Position numbers and translations under genes: made by a program. This document shows, piece by piece, positions 36,301-44,549 of a DNA stretch of 64,000 nt. The first letter of the stretch is position 1. Each line of letters starts with the position of its first letter. The notes beneath the pieces were generated by a model. It was not told the DNA's origin and ran no database searches. It saw only the letters and a list, made by a program, of their open reading frames with translations. The stretch lies in assembly GCA_021396245.1 (NCBI GenBank), contig WNYE01000001.1, positions 620,001 to 684,000 of the forward strand. The letters are read 5' to 3'. The DNA is from Sporothrix humicola. Its lineage: Eukaryota > Ascomycota > Sordariomycetes > Ophiostomatales > Ophiostomataceae.

Positions 36301-37317
36301 TGGACAGGCGTGTGTGGGAAAGACGGGAATTAGAATAGACACGGCGAGGGAGAGTCTTGGTCTTGGTAGGGAAGAGCAAAGACCAACAAAAAGGAACAAA
36401 AATAAAAAAGGAACAAAAAAGAGAGAGAAACGGACAGGGGTGTCCAAAGATCGAAAATATCAAAAAAGAGCAGAGGGGGCCTTGCCGGCAATCCTTTATA
36501 TCAAAGAGCCCTGCTCCAACGACGAGGGGAGAGGAACGACAGAAAAAAGAGAAAAGACGACAAGGAGTTGACACGACATACGACGACATAAAAAAGGAAG
36601 AGGCAGAAGAAAAAAAGAAAAAGAAGAAAGCAACCTTTCCTCGCCTCATTCACTCGCACCTTCCTCACCCTCTTCATCACACCCTCCTGCTTTTACACTT
36701 CTTCCCTTGTCCTCCACCCTTGACTTGGCTCCCGAGAGGCCGAATTGGGGACGATCGAGGACAATTAAGCAAAAGCAGTTAAGCCACCCAGTTAAGCACC
36801 TTTTTGAGTTAAGCAAAAAGAGGCAAAAAGGCAGCTTCCGAGGACGAACAAACAAATAATCTGCAGCCCGGCTCAGCTGCAGAAAGTAACGCAGCACGCA
36901 GACTACAACGCACACCAGAACACCAATACACCAACTCCCACGCAGCAACGCAACGCAACACTGCACTGCACACCTCGTACATACATAGTCCGCAGAGAAG
37001 AACGGACACGCAACACACAAACACGCATACACGCAAATACAGACCAAAACAGAACACAGGGAGAACAACCTAAAGCAGTCCAGAAGTCGGTAGTCGAGGC
37101 ACTCCCCCAGAACTAAAAGGGCATCCACTCATAGACGCCAACGCCACTCCTGCTCCTCTTGCCTGCCTCTGAATAATCCTTCACGCCCCCCATCTTTTCA
37201 CCCTTTTATTTCTTATTTTCTTATTTTCTTTTCTGGTTATTTTTCTTCTTGTTCTCCCCTTCCACGCCTGCATCCTCCACCCTTGTGTTCACACACCACG
37301 ATACCAAATACCAACAC

Positions 37318-37353
37318 AGGAGACAGGAGACAGGAGACAGGAGAAAGGAGAAA
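37318..37353. repeat. 7-bp repeat GGAGACA/GGAGAAA
   Basis: Three to four units of GGAGACA are followed by GGAGAAA units. It is non-coding and lies in the probable leader of the zinc-cluster gene. Confidence 0.7.
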
Positions 37354-37767
37354 GGAGCAGAGGAAAGGAACAGTCGTCGTCATTCACCGTTGTCCGTTGC
37401 AGTTTGTTGCAGGCAATGGAGACCGGCCAGCCGAGTCTTTCTTTGTTCTTTGTCGTTGTTAACAATTTTGTTCCTGGCTGTAGCGTAACGGTGGTTTGAT
37501 TTTTTTGAGTCTGGTCTGTTTATTATCCTTTTATTTTTCTTGTCCTCGACTTCTACCTCCGGATATTTTGTTTTTTCTCTGCCTTGTCCTCGTCAACATT
37601 TTACCACTTCTTTCCCATTATTTTCCGTTTTATTTTCCTCCACACGCTCCGACTATTATTTTTCTCGCAATCTTCTCTCCGACATCTCCTCATCTTCCCC
37701 TCCTTTTCTTTTCCTCCTTCCTCTCTCCTCCCTTTCTTTTTTTCTTTCTCTCCTTCTCCTCCACACA

Positions 37768-40700
37768 ATGGCCACGTCGTTGCACAACTTCACCCGCTCA
37801 CCAAACTCGTCCACTCGCTCGTTTGACTCGTCGTCTGTCGCCTCATCGTCGGCCGCCTCTCCGCGGCTGCTGCCCGCCCACGGACGGATAAGCGGTAGTG
37901 GCGGCAGCTTTTCTGGAATCTCGGGGACCCCAGGAACAGGCACCACAAGCACAAGATCATCACTATCACTCTCACTGTCCGACGGGCGCCCGCCGACACG
38001 AGGCTTCACGGGAACACGACCGTCGTTTGGGTCTTTTGGGTCATCTTTTGGGCCATCTGGGTCGTTTTCTGGTCCCACTTTCTCCCAGAACCAGTCCCAG
38101 CCCGTCGGCGTCCTGCCTGGCGGCGTCGCCAGCCGTCTGCCATCCTTGCACGAACACGAACACGGCGGCCACGACCACGGTAGCGACCACGACCACGACA
38201 ACGGACACAACGACCACGACACGCCCTTTGGATATCGCCAGAATAGCGTTCACAGCAACCACGGCTACCCGTTGTACGGCCACGAGCACGAGCACTCGTA
38301 CGAGCACCACCATCATCACAGCCACAACCCCCGCGTTTACTCTCACTCCCACTCCCATCCGTACTCCTACTCTCACTCTCACCCTTACTCCAACTCTAGC
38401 ATGGGCCGCGGCGACTCGTTGCCGCCGACGGACTCGCTGGCCAGCACGCCCGGGCCGGGCTACATTGCTCTGCCGCCGCTGCACCATGGCGGCGGTGGCG
38501 GTGGCGGTGGTGCCCCTCCATCGCATCAGCCGCCACCATCACATCCAGGACATCCAGCGCACCCATCGCACCCGTCGACAGCACAACATCCTCTTCCGCC
38601 ATCAGCACCATATGGAAGCCATCAACAACATCAACACCAGCTACAGCAACAACAGCATCAGCAGCATCAGCAGCAGCATGCCGCAAAACGCGCCTACCGC
38701 CAGCGCCGCAAAGACCCCAGCTGCGATGCCTGCCGCGAACGCAAGGTCAAGTGCGACGCGACCGAGACGACAAGCTGTTCCGAGTGCTCGAACCGCCAGG
38801 TCAAATGCCAGTTCACCAAGGAGACCAACCGGCGCATGTCATCGATCAAGCAGATGCAGGACCTGGAGCGGCAGTTGGACCGGCTGCGGCGAGAGAACGG
38901 TGGGCTGCGGCGCATTCTGCAGGAGAGCCGTGCGGAAGGTGCTGGTGGTGTAAGTGGCGCGGCAAGTGGGTCTTCAGGGTCCGGGTCCGGGCCGGGTTTT
39001 GGTGGACCCGCAGGTTCGCTGCCCAAACGGGAAGGTACGGACGGGCCGGGCCGGCTTGACACTGACACGGACACGCCCATGGCCGACAACAGCGCCATGG
39101 AAGACGACGACTACTACGGGCAGCCGAGACAAGTCCACCACCATCAGTCTCACCACCACCGACTTTCCCGCCACCAACTACCCCTGTTGCCGATCCCCGA
39201 GATCGGGTCGAACCCGCCACGACGACACCGACGGACAATTTTGTTCCCCCCGACGACCGCACGACACCCGCCGTCTGCGTACCCGTCGTCTTCTTCGTCT
39301 GCTTTTGCTGGCAGCAGCACGCCGCAGCCGCTGTTTGATTTGGGACGCGCGCGGACGAATCTGCGAGCCTTTGCCAGAGGACTTTGGACCCCGCCAGCGA
39401 CAGCACAGTCTCAGAGCCAGACATCGGCACAACTTACGAATGTCAACCTTCCCGAACTTCCTCCTCGCGATGTTGTCGACACTCTGTTGCAGGCCTACTA
39501 CAACTCGGTCCACACGATGCTTCCAGTGATTCACTGGCCGACGTTCCAGCGACAGGTCGACGAGCTCTACCGAAACGGACCCAACCCCAGTCCCGAGACG
39601 CCCGCCTCTTTTGTCGCCCTCTTCTTTTCTGTATTGGCAGTCGGCGGTCTGTTCAGCACTTACTTCGCTGGCTCGACTGCTCCCTCGTTTACAGCAGTTC
39701 ATCTCGCAGAAGCTGCACGCTCTCTGATCGATCCATGGACCATGACGACTTCTTCTTCTTCTTCTTCTTCTGTTTCCTCTACCTCCAACATCGACGACGT
39801 CCGCACTCTCCTCCTTCTCAGCATCTTCCTCAACGAGTCCAACCTCAAATCGGCCGCCTGGACATGGCTTTCCAATGCAGTGCGTATAGCGCAGGCCATG
39901 GCGCTGTACATGGAGCCGGCAGACCGTAATCTCGACTCGGAAATGCGCCGCCGTGTTTGGTGGGCGTTGTATGTTGTGGACCGCGCTCTGGCTCTCGACT
40001 TGGGCAACCGGCCCGTCCTCATCCAGGACGAAGACTGCGATGTGGCCCTACCGGCTGACGACGGTACAGGCGATCCTTCGGCTCAACCTCAGACGATGCT
40101 GGCTGTTCTGGACGTTGTTCGGTCCTACACTGCTCTCGGCAGATTACTTTCGGCAGCGTCGTCTTTGCCCTCATCTTCGTCGTTGTCTGGCCCTGTTGGA
40201 ACTGGTGACATCCCCTCCTCTCCTATCTCAACTCCTTCGCCATCGTCATCCTTTGCAGTGCCAGCAACTTCCTCTTCTTCTTCGTCTGGATCAGGAACAC
40301 ACATCCCCTCGACGCACCTGGCCACGTTCGACCAGCACTTTGCCGCCTGTATGCGCGTCTTCCCGCCCGCCTGCGATCCTTCGGCTGTCCACCATTACCC
40401 TGAGGCCCAGCAACAGCCATCACTTTCTCTCCAATTGCTAAACCCACTTGTTTACCTGCTGCACGCACGTCTTGTCCTTCATCGTCACAACCTAGCCCCT
40501 TACTCGAGCAGCCGCCACCATTCTCACCAAACTCAGCACCAGCACCAACAGGCCCGTCTGACAGCTGTCGAACAATGTACACACACTGCTCTGGAGACGG
40601 CCACGCTCGTCCGCCGCACAGGCCTCAGTGACGGCGTCGAGCAGCCGACCGAACAGGCTGTAACCCTGGCTGCTGGCGCCACGTCTCTTCTCACTACGCA

Positions 40701-41727
40701 CCTCCTCCGCTGCACACTATTTTTGCTGTTGACAGGGCACGCCGACGCTGCCGCCTTGTTAGTGCGTGCGCTCTCGGCCATTTCGGTCGTCCACCGCGAT
40801 GTGGCCATTCCCTGTGGGCGTTTCCTGGCCTTTTTCATGTCCAGCCTATCCTTTAAGCGCGCCGAATACACGACATACCTTGCCAGAGCGACACCACAGA
40901 CTCTTCAGGGCCCTGGACCCCAGGGACAGCCTGGCTCTTCTGTGCCGACTCCCACGCAGAGTGCACCGCCCATGACATCCCCTCAGTCTCTGTACGACGC
41001 CCTTGTCCGCGACGAAGAGCTGCTTGTTTATGTCAGCGCAGACCTGCAGTCGTCGCCCGAGAGTTCCTGGGTCTGGGAGGGAGAGACGGCCACCGCGGAT
41101 GCTTTGACAGACGTTCCCACTAGCTCCTCTGGTAACGCACTCAACCGCCCCGAAACTCGCATGGGCCTGTCCGACGACGAAAGCCGCGACTGGGGAGGCT
41201 GGGCTCGCCTCGAAGACCGTGTCCGCAGCCTGGCCGCACTTCCTGCTCAGGTTCAGGCACAGACAGTGCCAGCAGCAGTCCCTACAGGAGCAGCCCCCTC
41301 ATCGGCAGCTGGACCGCCTCCGCCGACATCGTACTCGACAACCTCGACGGCCACCGGCACGACGAGCCCTGTGGCTCACTACACCCACCAACCGATGTCC
41401 ATGTCCATGTCTGGGTCGATGTCTGGATCGATGGCCGGATCTATGCCTTCGATGCAGATGCCGCCAATGGCAACGACGCCCTCGACAGCAACCTCGACCC
41501 TTCCTCCTTTACTTCCTGGCCCACGGCCACAGTTCCCTCCTCCTCAAATCGGTATGAACATGAACGCGCCGAGTGGGTCGGCCTCAGCGCCGCGTCGTGT
41601 CGACAGCCCTGTGGAGGGCGGTCCCAGCGGCTCTGGTCCTAGTGGCGGATCTTCTAGTGGTCCAGGCACAACTGCCGGCAACAAGCCCAAGAACCAGGAC
41701 CGCATCAGCATTGCCAATATTATCTAG
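37768..41727 (+). CDS. Zn2Cys6 (zinc binuclear cluster) transcription factor with His-rich N-terminus
   Basis: A single exon of 1319 aa. The ATG at 37768 (CCACACAATGGCC) is the first in frame; upstream is pyrimidine-rich leader. Residues 1-110 are Ser/Gly-rich. Residues about 125-215 are extremely His-rich (HEHEH, DHDHD, EHHHHHSH, YSHSHSHPY). A Gly run, Pro/His and poly-Gln follow at about 235-310. The zinc cluster is C319-x2-C322-x6-C329-x7-C337-x2-C340-x6-C347, followed by a basic linker and a Leu-zipper-like helix (QMQDLERQLDRLRRENGGLRR). From about 570 a fungal-specific transcription factor domain begins (LLQAYYNSVHTMLPVIHWPTF). The C-terminal half has Ser runs and Met/Ser repeats (SMSGSMSGSM). 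This is a nuclear regulator; its targets are unknown. No metabolic cluster sits beside it to suggest a role. Confidence 0.92.
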   Translation: MATSLHNFTRSPNSSTRSFDSSSVASSSAASPRLLPAHGRISGSGGSFSGISGTPGTGTTSTRSSLSLSLSDGRPPTRGFTGTRPSFGSFGSSFGPSGSFSGPTFSQNQSQPVGVLPGGVASRLPSLHEHEHGGHDHGSDHDHDNGHNDHDTPFGYRQNSVHSNHGYPLYGHEHEHSYEHHHHHSHNPRVYSHSHSHPYSYSHSHPYSNSSMGRGDSLPPTDSLASTPGPGYIALPPLHHGGGGGGGGAPPSHQPPPSHPGHPAHPSHPSTAQHPLPPSAPYGSHQQHQHQLQQQQHQQHQQQHAAKRAYRQRRKDPSCDACRERKVKCDATETTSCSECSNRQVKCQFTKETNRRMSSIKQMQDLERQLDRLRRENGGLRRILQESRAEGAGGVSGAASGSSGSGSGPGFGGPAGSLPKREGTDGPGRLDTDTDTPMADNSAMEDDDYYGQPRQVHHHQSHHHRLSRHQLPLLPIPEIGSNPPRRHRRTILFPPTTARHPPSAYPSSSSSAFAGSSTPQPLFDLGRARTNLRAFARGLWTPPATAQSQSQTSAQLTNVNLPELPPRDVVDTLLQAYYNSVHTMLPVIHWPTFQRQVDELYRNGPNPSPETPASFVALFFSVLAVGGLFSTYFAGSTAPSFTAVHLAEAARSLIDPWTMTTSSSSSSSVSSTSNIDDVRTLLLLSIFLNESNLKSAAWTWLSNAVRIAQAMALYMEPADRNLDSEMRRRVWWALYVVDRALALDLGNRPVLIQDEDCDVALPADDGTGDPSAQPQTMLAVLDVVRSYTALGRLLSAASSLPSSSSLSGPVGTGDIPSSPISTPSPSSSFAVPATSSSSSSGSGTHIPSTHLATFDQHFAACMRVFPPACDPSAVHHYPEAQQQPSLSLQLLNPLVYLLHARLVLHRHNLAPYSSSRHHSHQTQHQHQQARLTAVEQCTHTALETATLVRRTGLSDGVEQPTEQAVTLAAGATSLLTTHLLRCTLFLLLTGHADAAALLVRALSAISVVHRDVAIPCGRFLAFFMSSLSFKRAEYTTYLARATPQTLQGPGPQGQPGSSVPTPTQSAPPMTSPQSLYDALVRDEELLVYVSADLQSSPESSWVWEGETATADALTDVPTSSSGNALNRPETRMGLSDDESRDWGGWARLEDRVRSLAALPAQVQAQTVPAAVPTGAAPSSAAGPPPPTSYSTTSTATGTTSPVAHYTHQPMSMSMSGSMSGSMAGSMPSMQMPPMATTPSTATSTLPPLLPGPRPQFPPPQIGMNMNAPSGSASAPRRVDSPVEGGPSGSGPSGGSSSGPGTTAGNKPKNQDRISIANII

Positions 41728-43011
41728 GCTTGCTGACGTTCCCTTTATTGTTTTGATTTTATTTTCATACCTTCGTCTAATAGCGTCTGCTTTGATATTG
41801 CATTTGTATTCTTCAGGGACTCATGATCTCCGTCTAATTGGAAACGGTCGGCTCTGGTGTGTTTTGTTTTTCTTTTTCTTTGGCTCGATATCTTTTGCTT
41901 TATCTTTTGTTTCGTCACATTGTCTCTTCGATTTCCTGTTTTATTAGTATCTGTATTCTGTCTTTCTTTCTTCCTGTCTTGTTTGCCTTCTGTTACTTAC
42001 GGAACAAAAAAAACCGGTGAAAAGGTGCAACTTATTCGTATTATTTATTTTTATTTTTATTTCACTATTATTTATTCACTATTATTTACATTTATATCCA
42101 CAAAACTCTCCAGCGTTGCATCGTGACTCAGAAAATCTCAAAAAGTGTAAGAGATGCATAAACGTTTACCACAAAACGTCTACCTTTTCTCTCAATCTCA
42201 CCTTTTCACCTTACATTGTCGTTTGATATGGTCGGATGAGTAAAAGTACTCATCCGCACTACTTCCCACTAGGAAAGATCTGCTCGGCTTTTTTGCTAGC
42301 GTTTTTGCGCTGTTCGCCCCTGCAACGGCAGACGCCGAGGAAGACCGAGAGGGCAACGGCGCCCTGAACGACGGCGCGTCCGGGCGGTAAGGATCTTTAA
42401 CCCACTGAATCCACTGAAATGACTGCAACTTGCGTGTCGAGTGCCTCTTTCCCTGAGAGTGAGGCAGGCTGCGCCTTCTGTATTCGGTAAGCGGCGCCGA
42501 ACGGCAGGCGCGGTGGAGAGGGGAAGCTGCAAAAGAAGCTGCAAAGGAAGGCGCGATAGAAGGCGATAGTGAATGCGATGGCGCTTTGGCGGCTTTTGGC
42601 GCATTTTGGCGCGGCTTTGGCACCCTTTGGCGTCCTTTTTGGCAGGTGCGGCCCACGTGGAGTACGTCAGACGTGAGGAGAAGGAAAGAAGTTTAAAAAG
42701 GAGAAAAGAAAAGAAAAACGAGGAGGTGGAAACAATAAAACTCGACCGCTCCCATCTGATGTCAACGTCCTTTTCTTTTCTCTCCTCTCTCTTCTCAATC
42801 CTCAGTCAACTTCAGCTCACTTTTGCAGCCAATCGAGGGTCAATCTCTATTCATCGTCTCACCACTTCTCAAATCTCAACGGCTTCTGACGTCTGACGTC
42901 GTTATCTTTCTTCGTTTTCGTTTTCCTCTCTTTTTGCACCACCAGTTCTCGCCCTCTCCCTCCACCAGTTCCTGAACACCAACCACTCGCCTCACCCACA
43001 ACCCCTCCACC
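41728..43011. other. Intergenic region between zinc-cluster gene and adenine deaminase
   Basis: T-rich 3' flank (to about 42130) with a perfect 14-bp tandem duplication (TTCACTATTATTTA at 42061-42074 and 42075-42088), then the adenine deaminase promoter. The promoter has two TTTTGGCGC motifs (42594, 42604), CCCACGTGG near 42653, CTGACGTCTGACGTC near 42886 and a CT-rich leader. An open minus-strand frame at 42198-42656 has no protein-like features. Confidence 0.5.
42594..42612. promoter_or_regulatory. Paired TTTTGGCGC motifs
   Basis: TTTTGGCGC is at 42594-42602 and 42604-42612, both matching the E2F-type consensus TTTSSCGC, about 400 bp before the adenine deaminase ATG. Function is a guess. 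Confidence 0.25.
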
Positions 43012-44220
43012 ATGTGTCACCACACGCTGCATCCGCTGATTGCGGCCCTGCCCAAGTGCGAACACCACATGCACGTCGAAGGCTCGCTGTCGCCCGAGCT
43101 GCTCTTTGCACTTGCCGAGCGCAACGGCGTCACGCTGCCGGTTGCCGAAGACTTTGCGTTTGAGAGCGTCGAGGCCTTGTACGCCCGCTACTCCCGCTTC
43201 ACGTCCCTCGACGACTTTTTGCAATACTACTACATTGGCATGTCCGTGCTGCAGACGGCCGCCGATTTCGAGGCCCTGGCCATGGCCTACTTTGAAAAAG
43301 CGCACGCCGCCAATGTGCGCCACGCCGAGATCTTCTTTGACCCGCAGGTGCACCTGGCGCGCGGTGTGTCGCTGGCAGACGTTGTGCGCGGTCTCAAGTC
43401 GGCCAGTCGTCGGGCTACTGTTGAGCTGGGCGGCATGACTTCTCTCCTTATTCCCTGCCTCTTGCGCCATCTTCTCGTTGCCGATAGCGGCACACTTGTG
43501 GCCGAGCTGCGCGAGGGCTACTGGGCCGACGGTGATGAGGCTGCGCAGGAAGAGGCCGTGGTCAAGGCGCTGGACGAGGCGTTTGACAAGGAAAAGGACG
43601 CCGATTCGCTGCGAGGCGCACTGGCTGGCCTGGGCCTGTGCTCGTCGGAGCGCGATCTGCCGCCGACGCTGTGGAAGGATGTTTTCCGTGAGGCACGGCG
43701 GCACTCGGCCGCGCCGCCGCCTGACTCCCTCACAACAGCAAAAGCCCGCCGCGGCGCATCTCGCATTACGGCCCATGCTGGCGAAGAAGGCCCCGCCGAG
43801 TACATCACCCTGGCCCTCGACCATCTCGGCGCCCAGCGTATCGACCACGGCATTGCCGCCGCCACCGACAAGGACTTGATGGCCCGCCTGGCGGCCGACC
43901 AGATCCTGCTGACCGTCTGCCCGCTGTCGAATGTGTGCTTGAAGGCAGCGCCCTCCGTCGCCGACGTGCCCATCCGCACCTTCTTGGACGCCGGCGTGCC
44001 CTTCTCCATCAACTCGGACGACCCGGCCTATTTCGGCGGCTACATCCAGGAGAACTACTGCGCGGTCCAGGAGGCACACAACCTGGCGCCCGAGGACTGG
44101 GCCACGATTACACGCAACGCTGTCCGCGGTAGCTGGTGCGACGATGCGCGGAAGCAGGTCATTCTGGACGAGATTGATGCCGTCATGGCCTCGTGGAAGG
44201 CGGGGACTCTGAAGGCGTAG
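43012..44220 (+). CDS. aah1: Adenine deaminase (ADA-family amidohydrolase)
   Basis: A single exon of 402 aa, converting adenine to hypoxanthine and ammonia in purine salvage; cytosolic in yeast. The zinc site is complete: His19 and His21 in the N-terminal EHHMHVEGSL (a variant of HxHLEG), His255 with catalytic Glu258 in TAHAGEEG, His279 in RIDHG, and Asp336/Asp337 in NSDDPAYFGGY. The segment TVCPLSNVCLK and the short length, without the structural extras of vertebrate adenosine deaminase, fit the fungal adenine deaminase (Aah1) branch rather than adenosine deaminase. Residues about 165-225 form a charged, lineage-variable helical insert. The leader is CT-rich and carries TGACGT and GGCGC motifs. 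It is convergent with the hydrolase gene, 329 bp apart. Substrate choice within the family is inferred from motifs. Confidence 0.88.
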   Translation: MCHHTLHPLIAALPKCEHHMHVEGSLSPELLFALAERNGVTLPVAEDFAFESVEALYARYSRFTSLDDFLQYYYIGMSVLQTAADFEALAMAYFEKAHAANVRHAEIFFDPQVHLARGVSLADVVRGLKSASRRATVELGGMTSLLIPCLLRHLLVADSGTLVAELREGYWADGDEAAQEEAVVKALDEAFDKEKDADSLRGALAGLGLCSSERDLPPTLWKDVFREARRHSAAPPPDSLTTAKARRGASRITAHAGEEGPAEYITLALDHLGAQRIDHGIAAATDKDLMARLAADQILLTVCPLSNVCLKAAPSVADVPIRTFLDAGVPFSINSDDPAYFGGYIQENYCAVQEAHNLAPEDWATITRNAVRGSWCDDARKQVILDEIDAVMASWKAGTLKA

Positions 44221-44549
44221 GTGACGATGAGAAAGAGAGGCGGAAAAACGGGAGGAGGACGTTTGCTTTTTGCTTGGTGTCTGGGTGCATTTGGCATGGA
44301 GTATTGAAACGGAAAAAACAAATGGTCAAACATCAACACGACCGGTCATGGGATACGGGAAGCGAGGAGCATTTTTAACATTTTAACATTTTTAACGGAA
44401 ACGGAACATGAGCGATGCTATATTTATTCAACATATAAACAAGGGACTCCTTTAAGAGTTACGAGTCTAATTTAATATAAATTTATTGTTTTATCCATCC
44501 AGTTGGAGTACAATCTAATAATATGAATCATGTATGCTGTATGTTCACT
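44221..44549. other. Convergent 3' region between adenine deaminase and hydrolase
   Basis: 329 bp of AT-rich non-coding DNA between two converging stop codons. No repeat or gene is seen. Confidence 0.6.

Larger units (their letters stand above)
32601..37767. promoter_or_regulatory. Gene desert, part 4: long upstream region and probable leader of the zinc-cluster gene
   Basis: No supported gene. It has CATTGCATCC repeats at 33309-33370, GTGCCAA repeats at 33388-33410, long CT-rich plus-strand tracts (about 33500-34300, 35150-35450, 37200-37760), a purine-rich interval at about 36120-36630, and a GGAGACA repeat at 37318-37353. The last 500 bp are strongly pyrimidine-rich directly before the ATG at 37768, as in the cupredoxin leader, so a long 5' UTR is likely. 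Confidence 0.5.

Noticed and set aside
42198..42656. 152-codon minus-strand frame upstream of adenine deaminase
   Set aside because: Basic, Ser/Ala-rich translation of promoter DNA with repeated GGCG strings and no conserved feature.
42859..44079. 406-codon minus-strand frame opposite adenine deaminase
   Set aside because: It is an antisense shadow, since the plus strand encodes a complete amidohydrolase active site.
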